Shown: in pieces, positions 7,879 to 16,140 of the stretch
Layout: each line of letters starts with the position of its first letter
Position numbering within the stretch: the first letter of the stretch is position 1
NCBI GenBank assembly: GCA_029288865.1
Contig: JARIGM010000031.1
Coordinates: 1-40,958, forward strand
DNA from: Candidatus Kaiserbacteria bacterium
GTDB lineage: Bacteria; Patescibacteriota; Minisyncoccia; Phycocordibacterales; Phycocordibacteraceae
Length of the DNA stretch: 40,958 nt
Direction: 5' to 3'
The notes under the pieces: model-generated
What the model saw: the letters and a program-made list of their open reading frames with translations, nothing else
Database searches by the model: none
Told to the model about the DNA's origin: nothing
Made by a program: the position numbers and the translations under genes

Positions 7879-9020
7879 GTACTTCCTCGCTTCGTCCTGA
7901 TGATATCTTACGACGTGCTACAGCAGTCGGTAACTATTACGGGTTCACGCCATTGGCAGCTGCCGCGGCAGCCAACAAAGGCAACGGCGCAAAAGGAAAT
8001 TACCCAGAAAACTTGAATCTCGAGGCGCTTGATCCCAACGCGCGCGACACCGTATCGTTCTTGAAGCATGTGCGTGATGCAGGACTTGCGCCAACCACTG
8101 CCCAACCGCTTTTCCTCTGGCATACGAACGCAGCGGCAGGCCGCCCTGCGCCGAAACAGATCGTCATACAATTCCACGCCCTTGGCGCTGAACATGCGAT
8201 CGCAGACGCCGTACTTATCCGTGCAATGTCAGCACTTATTAGCGATCTTTCCAAAGAAACGCCACGTCTCCGCCTCAATAGCATGGGAGACAAGGAAACA
8301 AGAAGCCGATTTGCTCGCGAATTGACTCAGTTCTTCCGCAAGCAAGGAACGGCGCTTCCTGCAGAGTGCGTCGCATCTTCGAAGCATGACGTGTTCCAGG
8401 CTGCAGAACAGCTGGCCTGCAGCGAAGCCCGCGAATATCTTCCTTCTCCAACCGATCACCTTTCCGAAGCAAGTCGCAAACACTTCGAAGGAGTGCTCGA
8501 ATACCTCGAAGCAACCGATACGCCATACGAACTTGCGCCTGAACTCCTTTCTAAGGGGACTGCTTGGGCTGAAACCTGTTTTGAAATACGCACGGATGAT
8601 CGCATCAGCGCATGGGGCTCTCGCTATAACGATCTGGCAAAGCACTTCTTTAAGGGCGCACTTCCATCGATCGGTGCTATCTTGCGATTCTCTGTGGAGG
8701 ACCGCTCAGACATAACTCCGCCGAAGGAGAAGCCGAATGCTCGATTCGTGTTCGTGCACATCGGCGATGAGGCAAAGCGTGAAAGCATGAAGATGACGGA
8801 CCTGCTCCGCAAAGCACGAATTCCGCTGTATCAGTCGATCGGCATCCAATCCCTCACTGAACAGATGCGTCTTGCAGACTCCGTAAAGGCACCGTACTTG
8901 CTCATCATGGGCCGCAAAGAGGCTTTGGAGCGTTCGGTCATTCTTCGTGAGATCTCCACCCATACTGAGACCTTCGTCCCCCTGGATAACCTCGTTGAGC
9001 GCCTCCGCACTGTTGCATAA
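7875..9020 (+). CDS. histidyl-tRNA-synthetase-like paralog with degenerate class II motifs
   Basis: 381 aa; class II HisRS-like layout (YGFTPL; AAGRPAPKQIVIQFHALGAEH; LNSMGDKETR; C-terminal anticodon-binding-like domain) but motif 2/3 residues are replaced. Confidence 0.65.
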   Translation: MSTSSLRPDDILRRATAVGNYYGFTPLAAAAAANKGNGAKGNYPENLNLEALDPNARDTVSFLKHVRDAGLAPTTAQPLFLWHTNAAAGRPAPKQIVIQFHALGAEHAIADAVLIRAMSALISDLSKETPRLRLNSMGDKETRSRFARELTQFFRKQGTALPAECVASSKHDVFQAAEQLACSEAREYLPSPTDHLSEASRKHFEGVLEYLEATDTPYELAPELLSKGTAWAETCFEIRTDDRISAWGSRYNDLAKHFFKGALPSIGAILRFSVEDRSDITPPKEKPNARFVFVHIGDEAKRESMKMTDLLRKARIPLYQSIGIQSLTEQMRLADSVKAPYLLIMGRKEALERSVILREISTHTETFVPLDNLVERLRTVA

Positions 9021-9074
9021 AAACAACTTGCGAATATAGTTTCTTTGAACCTGAACCTTGGAAGGAGGTGCACT

Positions 9075-9419
9075 GTGGCATACGGAAATAAATGTGTTCG
9101 ATGCGGACACGAAGAAGAAAGGCATCACAATGGATTATATGAGGAACCATTTGGTGATTGGATGGATCATACACGCCCTGGATACAAGATGGATATCCTG
9201 CAGTGTATGGAAACACCCCACCCCGTCGAGTATCAAAAACTCATAGATGGAAACGGGGACATTCTTGAAGGGCTGGATTGGGGCATGGGCAACGAAGGTT
9301 GCGGATATCAATCCCCCAATCCTCGCGAAGAAAGCCACCTGTACGAGGAAGAAATGGCCAAATTTACTCTTCCGTCTAGCGTCGTCATTATAGGGGGTCG
9401 TTGGTATATTAGCGAGTAA
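9075..9419 (+). CDS. hypothetical protein with N-terminal CxxC (zinc-ribbon-like)
   Basis: GGAAGGAGGTGCACT-GTG; MAYGNKCVRCGHEEERHH...; terminator follows. Confidence 0.6.
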   Translation: MAYGNKCVRCGHEEERHHNGLYEEPFGDWMDHTRPGYKMDILQCMETPHPVEYQKLIDGNGDILEGLDWGMGNEGCGYQSPNPREESHLYEEEMAKFTLPSSVVIIGGRWYISE

Positions 9420-9423
9420 AATA

Positions 9424-9456
9424 AAGCCCTCTTGGATAAAAACCAAGGGGCTTTTC
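9424..9456 (+). terminator. rho-independent terminator
   Basis: AAGCCC..CTTGG / CCAAGGGGCTTTT. Confidence 0.6.
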
Positions 9457-9512
9457 CTTATAATCAATCAGGTAGACAACTAAAGCCCCTATATGCTAGT
9501 ATTCTTTACATT

Positions 9513-9770
9513 ATGGTAAACGCAACACGCGTAGAAGTACGTCGCGGTAAGAACGAGAGCGCAGCCTCTCTTCTTCGCCGTTTTACACGCCGTGCACAGG
9601 GCCTCGGCCTCGTGCGCCTTATGCGCAAGAAGCGCTATTACGAGCGCGAAAAGTCCAAGAATGTGGACCACAAGCGCGCCCTCGTATCGCTTGAGCGCAA
9701 GGCGAACTACAACGAGCTCGTAAAGCTCGGCAAGATCGACCCGACAGCTCGTCGCACCCGCGGCCGCTAG
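9513..9770 (+). CDS. rpsU: 30S ribosomal protein S21
   Basis: MVNATRVEVRRGKNESAASLLRRFTRRAQGLGLVRLMRKKRYYERE; the ORF-track start at 9432 is an upstream extension. Confidence 0.88.
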   Translation: MVNATRVEVRRGKNESAASLLRRFTRRAQGLGLVRLMRKKRYYEREKSKNVDHKRALVSLERKANYNELVKLGKIDPTARRTRGR

Positions 9771-9779
9771 TCAAAAGAA

Positions 9780-10202
9780 ATGTCGACGAACCTCGACATG
9801 CGGAACTTCACCCGGCGCAAAGCGCCGGGTTTTCCGTATTCAGAAATTGCTCAGGCCATACTTCCCGGCTGGGATATCTCGCTCGTCTTCGCAGGAGAGA
9901 CTCGCGCAAAGAATCTGAATGTCTCCCTTCGCGGAAAATCGTACGTGCCAAACGTGCTTTCATACGAACTCGGAAACAAATCTGGGGAGATCGTCATCTG
10001 CCTGCCAATAGTGAAGAAACAGGCGCCAGAGTACGGGCTCAGCTATGCGAATTGCGTCGCTTTCATGTTTATCCACGGGTTACTTCATTTGAAAGGAGTG
10101 CCACACGGGACTACAATGGAACGATATGAGAACCAGTACCTTCAGCGCTTCGCCGGCGCGCGCATAGACTATGGCAGCACGCAGGATCGCGACCGGCATT
10201 GA
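9780..10202 (+). CDS. ybeY: endoribonuclease YbeY (rRNA maturation factor)
   Basis: HGLLHLKGVPHG metal-binding motif, 140 aa, small UPF0054-type protein. Confidence 0.85.
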   Translation: MSTNLDMRNFTRRKAPGFPYSEIAQAILPGWDISLVFAGETRAKNLNVSLRGKSYVPNVLSYELGNKSGEIVICLPIVKKQAPEYGLSYANCVAFMFIHGLLHLKGVPHGTTMERYENQYLQRFAGARIDYGSTQDRDRH

Positions 10203-11340
10203 TATCGGGACACACCAAACGAAAGTGGTGGTCGTTGAAGAAGTGCAAGGACCAGAAGGCTCATCGCTCCAGATAATTGGCACCGGCCTCGCAGATTCAG
10301 CTGGTATGCGTCACGGCTACGTCGTGGACCCAGCAGATGCAGCTGCTGCTGTCCGAGCGGCAAAGGCGCAAGCCGAAAGCATGACGCATATTCCGATCAA
10401 GAATGCGTTCCTCGCTATCGGTGGCATCTCGCTCGACGAGATCCGGGCAAACGGCAACACGGTCATCTCCCGTGCAGACCAAGAGATAACCGAACTCGAC
10501 ATCGAGAAGGCTCGTGAGATGGCGCGCGAAGCGGCACAGCCGAACTTCATCAATCGTAGCGTCCTGCACGAGATCCCGCTCGGCTTCAAAGTCGACGGCA
10601 CCAAGACCCTCGGCAACCCAACTGGCATGAAAGGTACTCGCCTGGAGGTGGATTACCTTTTCATAACTTGTCTCACTCAGCACCTCGAGAGCATGAACGC
10701 TGTCGTAGAGGCTGCTGATATCGAAGTGATCGATCAGATGGCTTCCCCGCTTGCTGGCTCATACGTGACCCTTACGAAGGACCAGAAGATGAAAGGCTGT
10801 TTGCTGGCCAACATCGGCTCTGAGACCGTCTCGATCGTAGTTTATGACGAAGGAGTACCGATCTCACTCAAAGTCTTCCCTATGGGCTCTACACACATCA
10901 CTGACGACCTCGCACTGGGCTTTAAGATCTCACTTGAAGACGCAGAACGCATCAAGCTCGGTCGACTTGGAGGAAATATGTATCCTCGCAAGAAAGTTGA
11001 AGAGATTATCGCTATCCGTTTCCGCACGCTTTTCGAGCTCATAGACAAGCACCTGCGCGCGATCGGTCGTCGTGGAAATCTTCCTGCGGGCATCGTGCTC
11101 TCGGGCGGCGGCTCCGGACAAGGCACCATCAGCGACATCGCGAAAGGCGCACTCAACTTGCCGGCGCGTATTGCAGACCTCAAACTTTCTTCTGATACGA
11201 AAGTACGCGATGCGACCTGGGCAGTTGCATACGGTCTTGCATTGTGGGGACTCACGGGCGAAACAGAAACGACGAAGAAAACGCAATTCACCGATGTACG
11301 AAAATCCGTACAAGATTTCTTCAAGCAATTCATGCCCTAG
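10171..11340 (+). CDS. ftsA: cell division protein FtsA
   Basis: RIATGIDIGTHQTKVVVVEE; actin-like ATPase motifs; directly upstream of the ftsZ region. Confidence 0.95.
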   Translation: MAARRIATGIDIGTHQTKVVVVEEVQGPEGSSLQIIGTGLADSAGMRHGYVVDPADAAAAVRAAKAQAESMTHIPIKNAFLAIGGISLDEIRANGNTVISRADQEITELDIEKAREMAREAAQPNFINRSVLHEIPLGFKVDGTKTLGNPTGMKGTRLEVDYLFITCLTQHLESMNAVVEAADIEVIDQMASPLAGSYVTLTKDQKMKGCLLANIGSETVSIVVYDEGVPISLKVFPMGSTHITDDLALGFKISLEDAERIKLGRLGGNMYPRKKVEEIIAIRFRTLFELIDKHLRAIGRRGNLPAGIVLSGGGSGQGTISDIAKGALNLPARIADLKLSSDTKVRDATWAVAYGLALWGLTGETETTKKTQFTDVRKSVQDFFKQFMP

Positions 11341-11343
11341 TCG

Positions 11344-11371
11344 TTGACAGTGGGATCAAGGGGAGTATTAT
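11344..11371 (+). promoter_or_regulatory. sigma70-type promoter
   Basis: TTGACA (11344-11349), 16 nt, TATTAT (11366-11371). Confidence 0.6.
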
Positions 11372-11377
11372 ATTTAT

Positions 11378-11500
11378 ACAAACGACCTATTCGTTATTCA
11401 TCCAGCGACGACGCTCAACGGAGAGAGTAGGAATGCCCCGCATTCATGTGGGGAGGAAAGAAAGAGATCAGGTAAATATTTGCCTGATCTCTTTCTTTAT
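11378..11500 (+). ncRNA. candidate ~120-nt small RNA between ftsA and the MazF-like gene
   Basis: Starts ~7 nt after a consensus promoter and ends at a 12-bp terminator; internal hairpin CCCCGCAT/ATGTGGGG; no convincing ORF with a stop. Confidence 0.4.
11461..11500. terminator. bidirectional terminator
   Basis: AAAGAGATCAGG (11461-11472) / CCTGATCTCTTT (11483-11494). Confidence 0.75.
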
Positions 11501-11866
11501 TTTGGCAAATACAGCAGAGTCAATTTTAAATAGCCGTTCTTGTAGTCTGCGTACGTCGATCAATTTGATTTGCGAAATTATTACGCTCCTTGTAATACCA
11601 TCAGGACATTTGATGACAAAATAAAATCTATTCGAGGGTTTTACCTTAGAGCTTAAAGGGACTGTTAGGAAAATGCTTGCATTGAATTTTCGTACTATTA
11701 GTACCGGTCGCTGCCAGCTAGGCCCCTTGCCATCTTCTTCGCTTCCCACATTCAAACCATATGCGCACCACCAGGCTTCTCGTTCTTGGAACTGAACGGC
11801 ATCGATATCGCTGCGAAGGCTTATGGTTTTCTTAACTTCATTCCATCGATCGAAATCCTTCTGCAT
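11468..11866 (-). CDS. PemK/MazF-family toxin-like protein, no adjacent antitoxin
   Basis: REAWWCAYGLNVGSEEDGKGPSWQRPVLIVRKFNASIFLTVPLSSK...SQIKLIDVRRLQERL. Confidence 0.8.
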   Translation of the reverse strand: MQKDFDRWNEVKKTISLRSDIDAVQFQEREAWWCAYGLNVGSEEDGKGPSWQRPVLIVRKFNASIFLTVPLSSKVKPSNRFYFVIKCPDGITRSVIISQIKLIDVRRLQERLFKIDSAVFAKIKKEIRQIFT

Positions 11867-12043
11867 CAGCCCATGGTACTAAAACGAGTTCAAATATTGA
11901 TGAGAAAAAGATGAAATAAAGCTGAATTTGGGAGCACAGCTCTCCCCCTTGTCAATATTTGCATGCTTGACGAACCTGGTATTATAAGGATGTTATCTAC
12001 AGGGGATATTTTAATATTATTTATAGCCAGTTATTAGCCGCAT

Positions 12044-13321
12044 ATGCCTAAGCAAGTAGCACCAGAGATCGAGACCTTCGCACGCATCCGCGTCGTTGGT
12101 TGCGGCGGATCAGGCGGAAACGTCGTGAATCACATGGTTAATTCGAAGGTGAAGGGCGTTGAGTTCATCGCCATCAACACCGACGCGCAAGACCTCCATC
12201 GTTCGCTCGCAAAGAAGAAGATTCACATCGGAAAGAACCTCACCAAGGGTCTCGGTGCAGGAATGAACCCAGACCTCGGCCGCCGTGCGGCTGAAGAGAC
12301 TCGCCAGGAAATCCAGGAAGCGCTCCAGGGTTCTGACATGGTATTCATCGCGTGCGGTATGGGAGGCGGCACCGGAACTGGTGCAGCACCGATCGTCGCG
12401 AAGATCGCGAAGGAGCTCGGCGCGCTCACTGTCGCTGTCGTCACCAAGCCGTTCTCATTCGAAGGCGCACAGCGCACTGAGATCGCAGAAAGCGGCCTCG
12501 CCGAACTCAAGAAAGAGGTAGACGCGTATCTCATCATCCCGAACGACAAACTCCTCTCGATCGTAGAAGCACAGACCAGCGCGAAGAACGCATTCGCGCT
12601 TGCCGATGAGATTCTCCGCCAAGCAGTTGAAGGTGTCTCGGACATCATCACTACGCCCGGCGAGATCAACACTGACTTCAACGACATCAAGACCATCATG
12701 GAAGACGCCGGCCCAGCACTCATGGGCATCGGTATCGCTGAAGGCGACAACCGAGCGAAGGATGCTGCAGCGCAGGCAGTGAACTCCCCTCTCCTCGACG
12801 TCTCGATCAACGGTGCGAAGGGTATCCTCTTCGTGGTCGCAGGATCAGAAGACCTCGGCATTCTCGAGGTGCAGGAAGCTGCGAAGGTCGTGAACGAATC
12901 TGTCGATCCGTCTGCAAAGGTGATCTTCGGTATCATGCGCGACGAGAAGCTCAAGAAGGGCCAGCTCCGCATCATCGTGATCGCGACCGGCTTCCCTGAA
13001 GGAGAAAGCGGCCGCACTTCCCCAACCGGCATCGCATCTCTCTTTGCTATGCCTGCAAAGGAAATCCAGCAAGAGGTTCGCGGCAAGATTTATAACGATT
13101 CTATGGGCAAGCGAGAAGAACCAACTCCTGCTCCTATGCCAGCACCTGAGGCAACTGAAGAAGAACGCCCGATGCGTGAAGAACGACCTGAACCGATCGT
13201 CACTGCACAGCCGCAGCGTCGCATTGATAATGGCGTGATTGCTCCGCCACCAGTCGTCGAGACTGAAGAGGACGATGCATGGGGTGCGATTCCGAGCTTC
13301 CTCCGCCGCCACAAGAAATAA
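12044..13321 (+). CDS. ftsZ: cell division protein FtsZ
   Basis: GGSGGNVVNHM, GGGTGTGAAP (tubulin signature), 425 aa. Confidence 0.98.
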   Translation: MPKQVAPEIETFARIRVVGCGGSGGNVVNHMVNSKVKGVEFIAINTDAQDLHRSLAKKKIHIGKNLTKGLGAGMNPDLGRRAAEETRQEIQEALQGSDMVFIACGMGGGTGTGAAPIVAKIAKELGALTVAVVTKPFSFEGAQRTEIAESGLAELKKEVDAYLIIPNDKLLSIVEAQTSAKNAFALADEILRQAVEGVSDIITTPGEINTDFNDIKTIMEDAGPALMGIGIAEGDNRAKDAAAQAVNSPLLDVSINGAKGILFVVAGSEDLGILEVQEAAKVVNESVDPSAKVIFGIMRDEKLKKGQLRIIVIATGFPEGESGRTSPTGIASLFAMPAKEIQQEVRGKIYNDSMGKREEPTPAPMPAPEATEEERPMREERPEPIVTAQPQRRIDNGVIAPPPVVETEEDDAWGAIPSFLRRHKK

Positions 13322-13351
13322 TCTTGGGCTTCAGGAATAAGATATTCTTGG

Positions 13352-13447
13352 TATACTGTGATTGATGAGGGGTGGGGTTGCGAAAGCTACTAACCCAACT
13401 AGTTAGTAAGAAAATAAAAAGACCGAGTAAGCTCGGTCTTTTTATTT
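13352..13447 (+). ncRNA. candidate short structured RNA downstream of ftsZ
   Basis: TATACT at 13352-13357; two mutually exclusive hairpins (GGGTT/AACCC and TACTAAC/GTTAGTA); 16-bp terminator at 13412-13447. Confidence 0.35.
13412..13447. terminator. terminator after ftsZ
   Basis: AAATAAAAAGACCGAG / CTCGGTCTTTTTATTT. Confidence 0.85.
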
Positions 13448-13501
13448 GTATTTAATTGGGTATGAAATGGCCCCGATGAATTGTCACCGGGGCCATAATG
13501 T

Positions 13502-13843
13502 TTACATCTCGTGCAAGACCCATGTCGGATATGAATAGTCATAGCCATGGAAGTCATTACCGAATCGGCGTTTCAGCTCGTCCGTAACCTCGTTAAAGAA
13601 GAGAGTTGCGGCCACCTTCCGGTCTCGGTGATTCAGGTCAGAATACGACAGACGATACTCAAAACCGATTCCGAGTGCGCCATCTCTTCCGGCTCCTCGA
13701 ATGTAAAGACGTTCCCAATAATCAGGATCACGGTGTTTCCATTCAAGTGCCATCTGCTGCAAAGCAATCAGACCGACGCCAGATCTGAATTTCCATAAAC
13801 CACTGATCAGTTCGCTGTCTTCGTGCCATACATGTATCGACAT
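13502..13843 (-). CDS. hypothetical protein (113 aa)
   Basis: SD CAGGAG upstream of ATG at 13843; MSIHVWHEDSELISGLWKFRSG...; consensus promoter with palindrome upstream. Confidence 0.6.
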   Translation of the reverse strand: MSIHVWHEDSELISGLWKFRSGVGLIALQQMALEWKHRDPDYWERLYIRGAGRDGALGIGFEYRLSYSDLNHRDRKVAATLFFNEVTDELKRRFGNDFHGYDYSYPTWVLHEM

Positions 13844-13905
13844 GTGAAATCTCCTGAGGAAAAGAAAGAGGAAAAGGAACACATACATTACTACTGACGC
13901 ATGCA

Positions 13906-13939
13906 TTTACATATTATGGCATAATATGTAAAATGTCAA
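13906..13939 (-). promoter_or_regulatory. promoter with 27-bp palindromic operator-like sequence
   Basis: TTGACA (13939-13934), 17 nt, TAATAT (13916-13911); palindrome TTTACATATTATG-G-CATAATATGTAAA at 13906-13932. Confidence 0.7.
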
Positions 13940-13997
13940 TATTTAAAATTACTATACACCTCTCTACTAATCAGATTTTTGTTATACTGAACTGACT

Positions 13998-14927
13998 ATG
14001 AACGACTTGATAATCATTGGCGGCGGCCCCGCAGGGGTCGCCGCGGGAGTGTATGCGGCGCGCAAGCAATTAAAGACAATGGTGATCGCCGAAGAGTTTG
14101 GTGGCCAAAGCACTGTTTCTGAAGGCATCGAGAACTGGATCGGTACAATAAAAATCCCTGGCAAAGACCTGGGCAAAGCACTCAAGGCACATCTCGATGC
14201 CTACGCGAGCGATATCGTACAGATCAAAGAAGGCGATCGAGTGGAGCAGCTTGCACGCTCAGAAGACGCGAACGGATTCACAGTTATCACAAAAAAAGGT
14301 GAATCATACTCGGCTCGCGCGATTCTCATCGCCTCAGGCGCAGGCCGCCGCAAGCTCATGATCCCTGGTGCAGACACATTTGAAAACAAGGGCCTCACAT
14401 ACTGTGCTTCCTGCGACGGTCCGCTTTTCTCGGGCGCTGATGTCGTCGTTATCGGTGGCGGCAACGCAGGATTCGAGAGCGCGCTCCAGCTGCTCGCATA
14501 TGCGAAATCCGTTACACTCCTTAACCGTTCAAAGGAGTTCAAGGCCGACCCGATCACGGTCGAAATGGCACGCAAGCATCCGAACATGACGATTCTTACG
14601 GAAGTCGAACCCGTTGAGGTAAAGGGTGATAAGTTCGTGAACGGGCTCGTGATTCGCGACACGAACACAAATGAAACGCGTGAGCTCGCGATAACCGGTA
14701 TATTCGTAGAAATTGGCGTACTTCCGAACACTTCTTTTGCAAAAAACATCGTGGAGCTGGACGCATTTAACCGTGTCGTGACTGATGCGAAGAACCAGCA
14801 CACAAGCGTCGAGGGCATCTGGGCCGCTGGAGACTGCACGGACGAGCTCTACCATCAGAACAACATCGCTGCAGGAGACGCCGTAAAAGCCCTTGAAGAC
14901 CTCTACCTGTGGCTTAAGAAGCACTAA
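13998..14927 (+). CDS. trxB: thioredoxin reductase (FAD/NAD(P) oxidoreductase)
   Basis: GGGPAGVAAGVYAARK; YCASCDGPLF redox motif; VVIGGGNAGFESALQL; GIWAAGDCTD. Confidence 0.9.
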   Translation: MNDLIIIGGGPAGVAAGVYAARKQLKTMVIAEEFGGQSTVSEGIENWIGTIKIPGKDLGKALKAHLDAYASDIVQIKEGDRVEQLARSEDANGFTVITKKGESYSARAILIASGAGRRKLMIPGADTFENKGLTYCASCDGPLFSGADVVVIGGGNAGFESALQLLAYAKSVTLLNRSKEFKADPITVEMARKHPNMTILTEVEPVEVKGDKFVNGLVIRDTNTNETRELAITGIFVEIGVLPNTSFAKNIVELDAFNRVVTDAKNQHTSVEGIWAAGDCTDELYHQNNIAAGDAVKALEDLYLWLKKH

Positions 14928-16119
14928 GCGCCATATCCCAGATCGCGCCCGCCACATTGCGTGGCTGGCCTTCAAATGGCAAGTGATGGTTATCGAAAAA
15001 CGGCATTGAATTGCATTCTAAGATGCCAAACCGCTTCTGTTCTTTCCATGAGCGGGAGATATCTTCAATGATAAAGTCGATACCGGTGATATGTGCGCTC
15101 AGCTCACGAGCTGAGCGCTCGAAAAGCTCGATATTGTCTGGATGGACCGAGTCAGTAACATCAGCGGTCGTGCCGCCCACGCTCCAGTTCACTTTCTGAT
15201 GGAAATACACGCGCTTCCCTTTTTCTGGTACGCTCTCAAACGTGTAGCCTTGCCATTCTAGCTCTTTTTTTGCGAGTTCATTGAGCTGAATCTTTGAGAA
15301 ATATGGACCGCCGCGGCCGGGTTTCTTATTTTCCTCTTCGACGAGCTGTGTAAGAGTGTGGATGCCGTCCCCTACGACCGATGGAGGATCTCGACGGAGC
15401 GCAGCTGCAAACTTCCCGTCCACGACCGTTGCGCGATACACCGGCCCGATCAGTTCTTCTTCGACGATGACTTGCGGCGAGACGCGCTTCGCGATCTTAA
15501 ATGCGCGAACAAGTTCGGCTTCGTCGTTGATATGTAAAATGGTATGTCTCGATCCTGAGCCGGAATGCGGCTTCACGATGACGGGCGCTTCGAGGGTTCG
15601 ATAGATGGCAAGGGCCTGCTTTTCTGTGCGAGCGGCTCCGCCGCGTGCCACCGGCAACCCTCGCTTCTTGAACTCCTCTTTCAAGCGTGCCTTATCGTCC
15701 ATCCATCGCACAGGATCATATTTCTTGGGTGCATCTGGTATTCCCTCAAAGGCAAGCATCTTTCCATTCGGCAATTGAGCCACGAGAATATTCCGAGGGA
15801 GTCCAAACAATCGCCATTCCCACATCGGAATACCGCGGCGTTCCGCCTCTTCCCACAAGCAACGAGCAAGCAGCAGCGTGCCGTCGTCCGGAGTGACTTG
15901 CTTCTTAGCAAGCCCTAGGGCAACGGTTCCTTTGAGAAATGCAGGACCAATGAATTTCTCAAGCTTCTTCTCTATTTTGTCCAATGCGGATCTCTTTTCT
16001 GATGGACGGAAGATGCCGGCGACGAATTCGTCGATCCAGATCGTGCCATATGTAACAGCATGAAAAAGCTCGTTCTCGTCGCAATCAGGACAGGATTTAT
16101 GGGTGGGAGCGTCAGTCAC
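14914..16119 (-). CDS. ATP-grasp domain protein (RimK/cyanophycin-synthetase-like)
   Basis: APVIVKPHSGSGSRHTILHI, FGILECNSMPFFDNHHLPFEG. Confidence 0.75.
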   Translation of the reverse strand: MTDAPTHKSCPDCDENELFHAVTYGTIWIDEFVAGIFRPSEKRSALDKIEKKLEKFIGPAFLKGTVALGLAKKQVTPDDGTLLLARCLWEEAERRGIPMWEWRLFGLPRNILVAQLPNGKMLAFEGIPDAPKKYDPVRWMDDKARLKEEFKKRGLPVARGGAARTEKQALAIYRTLEAPVIVKPHSGSGSRHTILHINDEAELVRAFKIAKRVSPQVIVEEELIGPVYRATVVDGKFAAALRRDPPSVVGDGIHTLTQLVEEENKKPGRGGPYFSKIQLNELAKKELEWQGYTFESVPEKGKRVYFHQKVNWSVGGTTADVTDSVHPDNIELFERSARELSAHITGIDFIIEDISRSWKEQKRFGILECNSMPFFDNHHLPFEGQPRNVAGAIWDMALSAS

Positions 16120-16140
16120 GGACCAATTATACGATATCTC

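Noticed and set aside
12223-13086. 287-aa minus ORF opposite ftsZ
   Set aside because: Shadow ORF; low-complexity Ser/Pro-rich translation over well-conserved FtsZ.
14201-14839. 212-aa minus ORF opposite trxB
   Set aside because: Shadow ORF of trxB.
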